Shown here piece after piece: positions 1-7,565 of a stretch of DNA of 33,926 nucleotides (position 1 is the first letter of the stretch; every line of letters begins with the position of its first letter). Both the position numbers and the translations under genes were made by a program. Origin of the DNA: CAYGZA01 sp964354135. GTDB lineage: Bacteria; Planctomycetota; Planctomycetia; Pirellulales; Thermoguttaceae. The DNA lies in NCBI GenBank assembly GCA_964354135.1, contig CAYGZA010000025.1:1-33926 (forward strand), given 5' to 3'. The notes below the pieces were generated by a model, which saw only the letters and a program-made list of their open reading frames with translations, had not been told where the DNA came from and ran no database searches.

Positions 1-38
1 ACTTACGTCAGCGAGGACTCGTTTTTTGTCAAGACTAA

Positions 39-227
39 CTTAGTGCCATTGCCCTGGGCGTGCTCGTCAGCCTCGTAGCGTCGTTCGAGTATTACTGCTT
101 CGTCCGGTTGCTCAAGCAGGGACGGCCTTACACGCCTCGAACTGCTATGCTTGCGGTGGTCGTCGCCTTCATCCTCGCCATCCTCGGGATCGTGATGGGG
201 ATCTACCTGATTATCGTAGGGCTTTGA
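39..227 (+). pseudogene. C-terminal fragment of a small membrane protein (DUF202/YidH-like)
   Basis: An open frame ends at TGA 225-227 and is blocked upstream by an in-frame TAA at 36-38. It encodes about 62 residues with two hydrophobic helices joined by a polar, basic linker containing RPYTPR. This helix-linker-helix pattern resembles the C-terminal half of DUF202/YidH inner-membrane proteins, but their conserved N-terminal motif (ANERTFLAW type) is missing. The only candidate start is GTG at 60, without a clear ribosome-binding site. It may be a decayed gene, or a gene whose 5' part lies outside the window behind a frameshift. The family assignment is by eye and tentative. Confidence 0.35.
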
Positions 228-317
228 CCCATCCGACGTGCGGAACCGCCATGGTCACAATGCAGCGATCTTGGAGCGACTCTTGGCAATGCCGATTCGT
301 TAGAGGAGATTGAAGCC

Positions 318-866
318 GTGGCTGAGCACGTCTGCCCTTGGTGGGGCGGGTACTTCATCGACAATCCCTTGCGCCGCCTGCTCCACAACCCCAAGATAAT
401 CCTTGGTCCCTATGTGAAGCCGGGGATGGTCGTCATGGACTTTGGCTGTGGGATGGGGTTGTTCTCTATCGCAATGGCCAAGCTCGTTGGCGATGGCGGC
501 CGGGTGATCGCTGTGGATGTCCAGCAGAAAATGCTGGACGTGCTCCAGAGTCGGGCGATGAAGGCCGGGGTGGCAGACCGTATCACGACGCACCGCTGCG
601 AAGCTGACTCGATAGGTCTCAGCGACCCGGTTGACTTCGCCCTGGCCTTCTACTCCGCCCATGAAGTGCCCAACCTTCGGCGACTTCTGGGTGAAATCCA
701 CGGATGTCTTCGCCCTGACGCCGGGTTCCTTGTGGTCGAGCCGATTGGGCACGTCACGTCAAAGGACTTCGAGGCAATGCTGTCCTTGGCCAAGGAGATC
801 GGCTTTCGGGTGCAGGAGCGGCCCCATGTCCGATTGAGCCGGGCCGCTGTGCTGGCGAGGGAATAG
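318..866 (+). CDS. Class I SAM-dependent methyltransferase
   Basis: This 182-residue protein has a Rossmann-type methyltransferase core. Motif I is DFGCGMG at residues 41-47, the acidic end of strand 2 is in VIAVDV, and a later strand reads DFALAFYSAHEV. The N-terminus (CPWWGGYFIDNP) precedes a helix and a typical KPGM lead-in to motif I. This layout fits UbiE/ArsM-like small-molecule methyltransferases, but no residue identifies the substrate. The GTG start follows a GAGGAG ribosome-binding site at 303-308. The gene converges with the Mth938-like gene, with only 15 bases between them. Methyltransferase identity is secure and the substrate is unknown. Confidence 0.85.
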   Translation: MAEHVCPWWGGYFIDNPLRRLLHNPKIILGPYVKPGMVVMDFGCGMGLFSIAMAKLVGDGGRVIAVDVQQKMLDVLQSRAMKAGVADRITTHRCEADSIGLSDPVDFALAFYSAHEVPNLRRLLGEIHGCLRPDAGFLVVEPIGHVTSKDFEAMLSLAKEIGFRVQERPHVRLSRAAVLARE

Positions 867-881
867 CGAAAGCACGGCCCG

Positions 882-1244
882 TCAGCACGTGACGTGAAAC
901 ATCCCGATGGTCTTGCCTTCGGCTTCGTTCCACGCCTGAACTGCCTGGGGAGTGGGGTGCAACTCGACGGAACACCCGTTGTCCTTGAAGTAGCGCTCCG
1001 CCTCTTCCGACAGCTTCAAGGCACCGTACTGCCCCGTGCCGACGATCAACCGTTCTGCCCCTTCGTCAAAGATGTCCTTCGCTTCGTCGAGGGAGACTAT
1101 ATGGGAGGTGCCGGACTGCTCCTTGGAGAGCTTCTTCTTCCGCTTCTTCACCTGGCCGCCCAGGCGGATCACGATGTCGTGGTCGTACACCTCCCCGGCC
1201 ACGGTGATGCTGCCGAACTCAGCGCCCTGGATCGCAGGCTCCAC
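882..1244 (-). CDS. Mth938-like domain protein (DUF498 type)
   Basis: This 120-residue cytoplasmic protein matches the Mth938/DUF498 fold. It has an N-terminal strand region (FGSITVAGEVYDHDIVI), a basic stretch (KKRKKK), and the core LIVGTGQYGALKLSEEAERYF followed by the C-terminal strand. The family occurs alone or beside respiratory assembly genes, and its function is not established. I chose the GTG at 1244 because GGAGGAGGTG sits just upstream; a longer frame to 1319 would add an unconserved arginine-rich N-terminus. It is downstream of, and in the same direction as, the coiled-coil gene at 1351-2094. Confidence 0.75.
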   Translation of the reverse strand: MEPAIQGAEFGSITVAGEVYDHDIVIRLGGQVKKRKKKLSKEQSGTSHIVSLDEAKDIFDEGAERLIVGTGQYGALKLSEEAERYFKDNGCSVELHPTPQAVQAWNEAEGKTIGMFHVTC

Positions 1245-1350
1245 GTGACACCTCCTCCCACGACGCACAAGATGCGCTCGGCATCGGGCCAATGGCAATA
1301 TGGCAAACGACCTTGGCACCCAATGCGTGCCAGGGGGCAGACTATTTCGT

Positions 1351-2094
1351 CTACTTCCTGGCCCGCTCCAACTCCTTCACGTGCTGCCCAAGCTCCTTCA
1401 TTTCCTCCCGAAGCCGCCCGACCTCTCGCCGTAGCTCTTCGATCTGTGCGGGAATGTCGCCCATTTCCGACCCGCCACGGTGTTCCGCCTCCACCATCAA
1501 TCGCATCCTGGCCTCACGGGCTTCACGCTCGATGGCGTCAGCCTTTTCCATGATCTGCTTGGCCAGGTCAGCGGCTCCCGCTGCATGGAGGTGCTCGGCA
1601 GCCATCCGAAGGTGCTTGATCCGGCGACCCGCCTCTTCGAGCTTCGCCATCATCTCGGGCATGGGGTGTGGTCCCGGCCCTTTCCTTCCCTCAACCTGCT
1701 TCTTGTGGGCAGCACGAAGACCGTCAAGCTCTCGCTCGGTCTTGGCGATTCGTTCTCGAATCTCGGCGAGGTCTCTTTCCGGTGCCCGTGCCTCCTTCAT
1801 TCGGCGTTCCTTGTCGAGCAAGTCCTTCAGGTGCCCGTGGAGCTTCTCGATCTCTTCCTCCGAAACCTTCGGAGGCTTTCTCTCCAATCGCTCAGCGGCC
1901 TCCGCAAGTTCAGCGGCCTTGCGGGCAAGGTCTTCAGCCGCTTGCACACGTCCTCGCTCCTTGAGTTGGACCGCCTCCCTCTTCATGGCTTGGGCCTTTT
2001 CTCGAAGTTCGTCAGCTTCCGAGCCGAAAGACGCTGAAGCGGTCAGGAGAAAAGCTGTTGCGATCAGCACCGGGACAAAAATCGACTTCCGCAT
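1351..2094 (-). CDS. Secreted alpha-helical coiled-coil protein
   Basis: This 247-residue protein begins with a signal peptide: basic start, hydrophobic stretch VLIATAFLLTASA, and a likely cleavage near ASFGS. The rest is almost entirely charged helix with heptad-like runs of Glu, Lys, Arg, Leu and Ala. A short proline/glycine break (GPGPHPMPEMM) lies near residue 143, and a second coiled coil runs to the C-terminus. It has no enzyme motif. Periplasmic coiled-coil proteins of this kind are common in planctomycetes and have no assigned role. A strong AAGGAGGTG ribosome-binding site precedes the ATG, and a promoter-like pair lies upstream at 2135-2162. Confidence 0.75.
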   Translation of the reverse strand: MRKSIFVPVLIATAFLLTASASFGSEADELREKAQAMKREAVQLKERGRVQAAEDLARKAAELAEAAERLERKPPKVSEEEIEKLHGHLKDLLDKERRMKEARAPERDLAEIRERIAKTERELDGLRAAHKKQVEGRKGPGPHPMPEMMAKLEEAGRRIKHLRMAAEHLHAAGAADLAKQIMEKADAIEREAREARMRLMVEAEHRGGSEMGDIPAQIEELRREVGRLREEMKELGQHVKELERARK

Positions 2095-2134
2095 GGCACA
2101 CCTCCTTCAGTATTTTTGGCCAACACCGTACCCC

Positions 2135-2162
2135 AGTATAGCACACATGCCCGTCCCGTCAC
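2135..2162 (-). promoter_or_regulatory. Candidate sigma70-type promoter for the coiled-coil gene
   Basis: On the minus strand GTGACG (2162-2157) and TATACT (2140-2135) are separated by 16 bases. The start codon of the coiled-coil gene lies about 40 bases downstream. The match is by eye only. Confidence 0.4.
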
Positions 2163-2225
2163 TGGCCCTTGCCTGTCGGTCCTCATAGAATGAGAATCGA
2201 TCCTTGTACCACCTGGAGACCAGCC

Positions 2226-3209
2226 ATGGAACGCCGAGACTTCCTCAAAGGCATGACCGCAGCGGGGGTGCTTTCCATGTTCGATCCGGCTTACCTCGCC
2301 GCCAAGGAGAAGCTCGTAGCTGGAAAACCCGCCGAAAGACCGCTTGAACGACGCCGATACGGTCGAACGGACGAGCACCTCTCCATCATCGGCTTCGGCG
2401 GCATCCTGGTGATGAATACCAGGCCGAAAGAAGCGTCCGACTTTGTGGCCAAGGCGGTGGATCGGGGCGTGAACTACTTCGACGTAGCTCCGAGCTACGG
2501 CAACGCCCAGGACTGCTTGGGACCAGCCCTGAAACCGCATCGCCAGAAGTGTTTCCTGGCGTGCAAAACCTCGAAGCGGGATGCCGCCGGGGCCAAGGAA
2601 CAGTTGGAGGCGTCCCTCAAGACGCTGCAAACGGACCACTTCGATTTGTACCAGCTTCACGCCTTGACAAAGGTGGCGGAGGTGGAGCAGGTCTTCGCTC
2701 TCGGTGGAGCCATGGAAACCTTGTTGAAGGCCAAGAAAGAAGGCAAGATCCGGCACATCGGCTTTTCCGCCCACGACGAGAGCGCCGCTCTGGCTGCCCA
2801 AGAGCGGTTCGACTTCGATTCGCTCCTCTTCCCGCTGGGGTTTCCGACTTGGATCAAGGGGCAGTTCGGCCCGGCAGTCCACAAGAAGGCGAAAGACGCT
2901 GGTCGGGGCATCCTGGCCTTGAAGGCGATGGCTCACCAGAAGTGGCCCGAGAAGAGCAAGCCCGAGGATCGCCGCTGGAACAAGGCGTGGTACGAACCGT
3001 TCGACGACATCGACAAGGTGGCGCTCGGGCTGCGATTCACCCTGCACCTCCCGGTGACTGCGATGCTCACCCCCGGCCATTGGGAGTTGTTCAAGATGGC
3101 GTTGGACTTGGCCCAGGCTGGAGCCCTGACCCCGTTGAACGACAACGAGCGGACACTGGCCCAGGAGATCGCCAGCAAGAGTGACCCGATTTTCAGCAAG
3201 CACGCATGA
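2226..3209 (+). CDS. Aldo/keto reductase with Tat-type leader
   Basis: This 327-residue NAD(P)H-dependent oxidoreductase has a TIM-barrel aldo/keto reductase domain. The catalytic tetrad is visible as D86 and Y91 (FDVAPSYGNA), K114 (ACKTSK) and H145 (YQLHAL). The N-terminus MERRDFLKGM followed by a short hydrophobic segment looks like a twin-arginine signal, so export is likely, as in many planctomycete oxidoreductases. I chose the ATG at 2226 rather than the upstream frame start at 2169 because the Tat motif then sits at the N-terminus and a GGAG lies about 9 bases upstream. The substrate cannot be told. Confidence 0.85.
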   Translation: MERRDFLKGMTAAGVLSMFDPAYLAAKEKLVAGKPAERPLERRRYGRTDEHLSIIGFGGILVMNTRPKEASDFVAKAVDRGVNYFDVAPSYGNAQDCLGPALKPHRQKCFLACKTSKRDAAGAKEQLEASLKTLQTDHFDLYQLHALTKVAEVEQVFALGGAMETLLKAKKEGKIRHIGFSAHDESAALAAQERFDFDSLLFPLGFPTWIKGQFGPAVHKKAKDAGRGILALKAMAHQKWPEKSKPEDRRWNKAWYEPFDDIDKVALGLRFTLHLPVTAMLTPGHWELFKMALDLAQAGALTPLNDNERTLAQEIASKSDPIFSKHA

Positions 3210-3420
3210 TCGTTTCGACCCGCCAAGCCCCGGCCTCATGACCAGGACTAGCAGTCCGTGATTCCTGCACCTCATCGAGGCCGTGCCATTCGCTCCTTCG
3301 TTTCTAACCTCGTCAAATGGCCGACCATCTCGGAACACGCAGGCAGTCATTTCGCCAGCTAGTGTGGCCATGAGCAGGTGAACGTGCCGTTCGCTGTGGC
3401 GAAGGTTGCCACTGCAACTG

Positions 3421-3447
3421 TTGGCAGACCACCTCAGATGGTAGAAT
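3421..3447 (+). promoter_or_regulatory. Candidate promoter upstream of the rubredoxin fusion gene
   Basis: TTGGCA (3421-3426) and TAGAAT (3442-3447) lie 15 bases apart, about 40 bases before the start codon. The spacing is short. TAGAAT also occurs at 2186-2191 before the aldo/keto reductase and upstream of ssrA. Confidence 0.3.
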
Positions 3448-3487
3448 GCCGCCATCGTAGGAAGCCTGGAACGGGACGGTGAATGCG

Positions 3488-5485
3488 ATGACCCGCTACG
3501 AATGCTCTGTCTGCGGATACATCTACGATGAGGATCAAGAGGGGGCACGGTGGGACGCTCTGCCCGGAGACTGGGTGTGTCCAGCCTGTGGTGCCGACAA
3601 GTCGCTCTTCAATCGCCTCGACGACACGGCCTCCGCAACTCGGGATGCCCCCGCCCTTGCCAAGTCGGATGTCCTGACTGCTCCCGCTGCAAGGAACACC
3701 GCTGTAGAGCCAACCCTTGAGCTAATCCATGCCTTGGCACGGGATGGCCTAGAGAAGACGGGGCATCACGGCCCGTTGGTGGCGATGGGCGTCCCGAGGC
3801 CGACGCTTCCGCAATGGGACGATATCCAGATCCTCCCGGCTCAGTTGGCGAAGAAGCCCCTGGCAGAGGACGTTGAGGTCAGGACTGAACTTGTGGTTGG
3901 TCCCAACGCCAAGAGGCCCCTTCGTTTGGAGATCCCGATCTTCATTTCCGACATGAGCTTCGGAGCCCTCTCCGAAGAGGCCAAAACCGCCTTGTCCAAA
4001 GGTGCCCAGATGGCGGGGACGGGCATCTGCTCGGGTGAGGGCGGGATGCTCCCGGAAGAGCAGGCCGCCAACTCTCGGTATCTCTTCGAGTTGGGATCGG
4101 CGAAGTTCGGCTACTCCGAAGACATCCTCCCGAAGGTCCAGGCGTTTCACTTCAAGGCGGGCCAGGGGGCCAAGACGGGGACCGGAGGTCATCTCCCCGG
4201 CAGTAAGGTCAAGGGAAAGATCGACGCAGTCCGCAAGCTGCCGGAGGGCCAACCGGCGATCTCGCCGCCGACGTTCTCCGACCTGACCACACCCGAGGAC
4301 TACAAGCGGTTCGCCGACCGTGTGCGTGAATTGACCGGTGGCATCCCAATCGGGATGAAGATGTCGGCCCAGCACGTCGAAGAGGACATTGCATTCGCCC
4401 TTCAGGTGGGCGTGGACTACATCATCCTCGACGGGCGAGGCGGTGCTACGGGTGCGGCCCCCATCCTCTTCCGAGACAACATCTCGGTCCCGACGATCCC
4501 AGCCCTGGCACGAGCCCGTCGCTACCTCGATGAGCAAGGACGATCCGACATCACGCTCATCATTACGGGAGGGCTGCGGACTCCCTGGGATTTCGTGAAG
4601 GCTTTGTGCCTGGGCGCAGACGGAATTGCGATTGCCAACTCGGCCCTCCAGGCGATTGGGTGCGTTGCGGCGAGGATCTGCAACACCAACAACTGCCCAA
4701 CCGGTATCGCCACCCAACAGGAGCAACTGCGGGCGAGACTGAACATCGAGGAATCTGCGGCCAGATTAGCACGGTTCCTGGCAGCGTCTTCGGAACTCAT
4801 GAAGGTGATGGCCCGTGCGTGCGGGCACACCCGCCTGGATCAGTTCAACCAAAACGACATCACGACCTGGAAACGGGAGATGGCCGATCTGACCGGCATC
4901 AAGTACGCCGGGGTCGGGTGGTCATCGCCAGAATCATCGGTTCCCACGGCAATATCCAAACCCAAGACGGAGGAAGGGACGAACATGGCTACCCAAGACA
5001 ATCTTCAGGCCGCCTTCGCCGGTGAAAGCCAAGCCAACCGGAAGTACCTCGCCTTCGCCACCAAGGCCGAGGCTGAAGGCCGTCCCCAGATCGCCAAGCT
5101 GTTCCGGGCGGCTGCGGCGGCAGAGACGGTCCACGCCCATGCTCATCTGCGAGTGATGAAGGGTGTCGGCGATACTAAGCAGAACCTCCAGGCCGCCATC
5201 GAGGGTGAGGGATACGAGTTCAGGGACATGTATCCTGCCTTCATCAAAGAAGCGGAGAACGAAGGAAACAAGGCGGCGTTGATCTCGTTCCGCAACGCCA
5301 ACGCCGTCGAGAAGACACACCACGACTTGTACAGCAAGGCGTTGGAAGCCCTGGAAGCGGGGAAAGACCTCACGCCCGCATCGATCTATGTCTGCGATGT
5401 ATGCGGACACACCGCCGTGGGCGAGGCCCCGGACAAGTGCCCGGTGTGCGGGGCGGTGAAGAGCAAGTTCAAGGAAGTGGCCTGA
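3488..5485 (+). CDS. Rubredoxin-FMN glutamate synthase domain-rubrerythrin fusion protein
   Basis: This 665-residue protein contains three redox modules in one reading frame. Residues 1-45 are a rubredoxin (C6, C9, C31, C34). Residues about 80-480 are an FMN-binding glutamate synthase-like TIM barrel with GRGGATGAAP and the Fe-S pattern GC-x5-C-x4-CPTGIATQ (C392, C398, C403). Residues 500-665 are a complete rubrerythrin with di-iron ligands (E513, ExxH pairs ETVH and EKTH) and a C-terminal rubredoxin-like site (CDVC, CPVC). Rubrerythrins reduce peroxide using electrons from rubredoxin, so the fusion could join donor and acceptor, perhaps fed through the flavin domain (inference). M500 has its own strong ribosome-binding site, so free rubrerythrin may also be made. 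A GTG start at 3479 would add three residues. Confidence 0.85.
   Translation: MTRYECSVCGYIYDEDQEGARWDALPGDWVCPACGADKSLFNRLDDTASATRDAPALAKSDVLTAPAARNTAVEPTLELIHALARDGLEKTGHHGPLVAMGVPRPTLPQWDDIQILPAQLAKKPLAEDVEVRTELVVGPNAKRPLRLEIPIFISDMSFGALSEEAKTALSKGAQMAGTGICSGEGGMLPEEQAANSRYLFELGSAKFGYSEDILPKVQAFHFKAGQGAKTGTGGHLPGSKVKGKIDAVRKLPEGQPAISPPTFSDLTTPEDYKRFADRVRELTGGIPIGMKMSAQHVEEDIAFALQVGVDYIILDGRGGATGAAPILFRDNISVPTIPALARARRYLDEQGRSDITLIITGGLRTPWDFVKALCLGADGIAIANSALQAIGCVAARICNTNNCPTGIATQQEQLRARLNIEESAARLARFLAASSELMKVMARACGHTRLDQFNQNDITTWKREMADLTGIKYAGVGWSSPESSVPTAISKPKTEEGTNMATQDNLQAAFAGESQANRKYLAFATKAEAEGRPQIAKLFRAAAAAETVHAHAHLRVMKGVGDTKQNLQAAIEGEGYEFRDMYPAFIKEAENEGNKAALISFRNANAVEKTHHDLYSKALEALEAGKDLTPASIYVCDVCGHTAVGEAPDKCPVCGAVKSKFKEVA
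4969..4987 (+). promoter_or_regulatory. Internal ribosome-binding site and start for rubrerythrin
   Basis: GGAGGAAGGG (4969-4978) precedes an in-frame ATG at 4985 by six bases. The ATG starts a textbook rubrerythrin N-terminus (MATQDNLQAAFAGE). No stop codon separates it from the upstream glutamate synthase domain, so this could start a separate 166-residue product from the same message. Confidence 0.6.
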
Positions 5486-5519
5486 TGGTGGCTTGTCTCG
5501 TGGCCCCCAACTATTGGCA

Positions 5520-5642
5520 GTGACGATTGCGGAGTCCATCGTTGGCCGAACCGAAAAGCTGGTGGCCCGCTTTGCCCCGCCCACGACGCCCGATGACCCA
5601 GAGGTGGTCAGAGTAGTTGAGGCGGAACTGGCAAAGATGTAG
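5520..5642 (+). CDS. Possible 40-residue protein or gene relic
   Basis: A GTG-started frame of 40 residues (VTIAESIVGRTEKLVARFAP, then a short acidic helix ending AELAKM) fills the space between the rubrerythrin fusion and the Cys-rich gene. The composition looks protein-like, but there is no clear ribosome-binding site. It may be a remnant of a larger gene. I do not recognise a family. Confidence 0.2.
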   Translation: MTIAESIVGRTEKLVARFAPPTTPDDPEVVRVVEAELAKM

Positions 5643-5743
5643 AATCTTCCACGTTGAGGCCCGGACCCGGTTGGCGAGCGCCACGGGTCTTGCTGGACCG
5701 TCGAAGAACCGAACACCCGACTATAACAGAAGGAGTCAAGCCA

Positions 5744-5932
5744 ATGGCGAAGAAGATGAAGGAAGCCGCTCACGGATGCTGCGACAAGATGTGTGCCATG
5801 ACCTGTTGCCCGTGCCACCTTGATATCAAGAGGCTGAAACCTCTGGTGAGGAATGCGAAGTTCATCTGCAAGGCGTGTGGCCGGGTCGCCAACGACAAGA
5901 AGTACCTTTGCGAGCCTGTAGCCCTCGGTTGA
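5744..5932 (+). CDS. Small cysteine-rich protein, probable metal binder
   Basis: This 62-residue protein has nine cysteines at positions 12, 13, 17, 21, 22, 24, 42, 45 and 56. They form an N-terminal cluster (CCDKMC, CCPC) and a C-terminal zinc-ribbon-like part (CKACGRVANDKKYLC). The spacing suggests bound metal, zinc or iron-sulphur, or redox-active thiols. The ATG at 5744 follows AGAAGGAG. It lies directly downstream of the rubrerythrin fusion in the same direction, so a role in redox or metal handling is plausible but not shown. I do not recognise a named family. Confidence 0.65.
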   Translation: MAKKMKEAAHGCCDKMCAMTCCPCHLDIKRLKPLVRNAKFICKACGRVANDKKYLCEPVALG

Positions 5933-5987
5933 CCCACCCTGGGCAGCAAGTGGCCGATCCACATTGCGGTGGGGAAGCTCTCACGAG

Positions 5988-6476
5988 ATGGCTGCGATAG
6001 GTCTGAAGCGTCAGGTGCTTGGCCTTGTTGTCCTGCTCGTCTTGTGCTTTGGCGCTTCGGGCGTGGGCGGGGTGGTCACATACCCGCAGATTGAAGGCTG
6101 GTACGCCACCTTGACGAAGCCGACCTGGAGCCCACCCAACGGGGTTTTCGGCCCCGTGTGGTCAGTGCTCTACTTCTGTATGGCCGTTGCCGCTTGGTTG
6201 GTCTGGCGGCAAAGCGGCGTAGCTGGAGCCCGTGGGCCACTGGCGCTGTTCGGCGTTCAACTCGCCCTGAACACGCTTTGGTCGTGCCTCTTCTTCGGGC
6301 TTCACAGCCCAGGCTTGGCCTTCGCTGAAATACTCCTGCTCTGGATGGCAATTGCCGCTACAACGGTCGCTTTCTGGCGGCGATCAGTCCCGGCGGGCCT
6401 GCTGTTCGTGCCCTATCTGGCCTGGGTCACCTTTGCCAGTGTGCTGAACTTCACGATCTGGCGGCTGAATGCGTAA
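5988..6476 (+). CDS. tspO: TspO/MBR family tryptophan-rich sensory protein
   Basis: This 162-residue integral membrane protein has five predicted transmembrane helices and the signature aromatic motifs of TspO: KPTWSPPNGVFGPVWSVLY in loop 1 and helix 2, NTLWSCLFF in helix 3, and ASVLNFTIWRLN at the C-terminus. Bacterial TspO binds porphyrins and is linked to tetrapyrrole and oxidative-stress responses. The length equals the family norm when the ATG at 5988 is used; a TTG at 5964 would add eight residues. Its position beside peroxide-detoxifying genes is consistent with a stress role. Confidence 0.9.
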   Translation: MAAIGLKRQVLGLVVLLVLCFGASGVGGVVTYPQIEGWYATLTKPTWSPPNGVFGPVWSVLYFCMAVAAWLVWRQSGVAGARGPLALFGVQLALNTLWSCLFFGLHSPGLAFAEILLLWMAIAATTVAFWRRSVPAGLLFVPYLAWVTFASVLNFTIWRLNA

Positions 6477-6559
6477 GTTGCCCACGCCCCTCGACGGGAA
6501 CAGTGGTTAGCTCGGCAAGTGGATGCCACCAGCAATGTGGCTATGCTCAACGAACTGCC

Positions 6560-7453
6560 ATGATCCGCCTGGGACTCTGCTGCATTTTCCGGGACGAGCC
6601 GATCAAGTTCCGCACCACCACGGCTGCGGCGGTGAAGAAGCTCCCTCGCCAGGACGCCTTGGCCAAGATTGCGGACATCTGCCTGGGGAATGCCCGTTCG
6701 TTGCTGGAAGCCCTGCAATACTGCTCGGGCCACGGCATCGGCTGCTTTCGCATAAATAGCCAGATCTTACCGCTCAAAACTCATCCCGAGGTCGGCTACG
6801 ATCTCGACGACCTCCCAGGCGGGGAGCAGATTGTGGACCAGTTCCGTAAGTGCGGAGAGTTCGCCCGAACAAATCACCTGCGGACCACGTTTCACCCCGA
6901 CCAGTTCGTTGTTCTGAACTCACCCAAGCCGGAGGTTGTGAGGCAGTCCATCGCCGAACTTGAGTATTGGGTCGGGGCCGATGTGATCAACATCCACGCC
7001 GGTGGAGCGTATGGCGACAAGCAGGCCGCCTTGGACGAGCTTCGGAGAAGCCTGGATCGCCTTTCGGAGAGGGTGCGGGAACGGCTCACCCTGGAAAACG
7101 ACGAGAAGTCATACACCCCACCGGACCTTCTGAACTTCTGCACGTCGGCGGGCATCCCGTTGGTCTATGATGTCCACCATCGCCGCTGCAACCCCGATGG
7201 GTTGGGCATCGAAGAGGCAACGAGCCGAGCCGCTGCGACCTGGAACCGAGAGCCGCTTTTCCACATCTCCAGCCCGTTGGAAGGATGGAAGGGGCCGAAG
7301 CCGCACCGCCATCACAACTTCATCAGCATTCGGGACTTCCCCGAGTGCTGGTATGGGCTTGATCTGACCGTGGAGGTGGAGGCCAAAGCCAAGGAGGTGG
7401 CAATCAGGCGGCTGCGGGCGGCTCTTGAGAAGAAGGGCGAGAGGCTGAAGTAG
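6560..7453 (+). CDS. uvsE: UV DNA damage endonuclease UvsE
   Basis: This 297-residue TIM-barrel metallo-endonuclease nicks DNA 5' of cyclobutane dimers, 6-4 photoproducts and other distortions, starting an excision route independent of UvrABC. Recognisable parts are the N-terminus MIRLGLCCIFRDEPIKFRTT, FRINSQILP, the metal-ligand segments FHPDQFVVLNS and INIHAGGAYGDK, LTLENDEKSYTP, YDVHHRRCNP and the His-rich PHRHHNFI. All expected His, Glu and Asp ligand regions are present, so the enzyme appears intact. The start is fixed by the conserved N-terminus at 6560; no convincing ribosome-binding site precedes it. Confidence 0.92.
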   Translation: MIRLGLCCIFRDEPIKFRTTTAAAVKKLPRQDALAKIADICLGNARSLLEALQYCSGHGIGCFRINSQILPLKTHPEVGYDLDDLPGGEQIVDQFRKCGEFARTNHLRTTFHPDQFVVLNSPKPEVVRQSIAELEYWVGADVINIHAGGAYGDKQAALDELRRSLDRLSERVRERLTLENDEKSYTPPDLLNFCTSAGIPLVYDVHHRRCNPDGLGIEEATSRAAATWNREPLFHISSPLEGWKGPKPHRHHNFISIRDFPECWYGLDLTVEVEAKAKEVAIRRLRAALEKKGERLK

Positions 7454-7484
7454 TCGGCATTCACGAACAACGCCCTGGCCTCGG

Positions 7485-7512
7485 TTGCACGGCAACCTCC
7501 CTCGCATACAAT
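7485..7512 (+). promoter_or_regulatory. Candidate promoter for the serpin gene
   Basis: TTGCAC (7485-7490) and TACAAT (7507-7512) are separated by 16 bases. This is the best sigma70-like match in the left half of the window. The start codon is at 7566 behind AAGGAGGG (7553-7560). Confidence 0.45.
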
Positions 7513-7565
7513 GACGGATGTTGCGACCGGTTGGCACTTCGCCCAACAAGGCAAGGAGGGAGCAA

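Noticed and set aside
2064..3548. 494-residue minus-strand open frame
   Set aside because: It covers the aldo/keto reductase gene in antisense; composition is Arg/His/Gly-rich and unlike a protein family.
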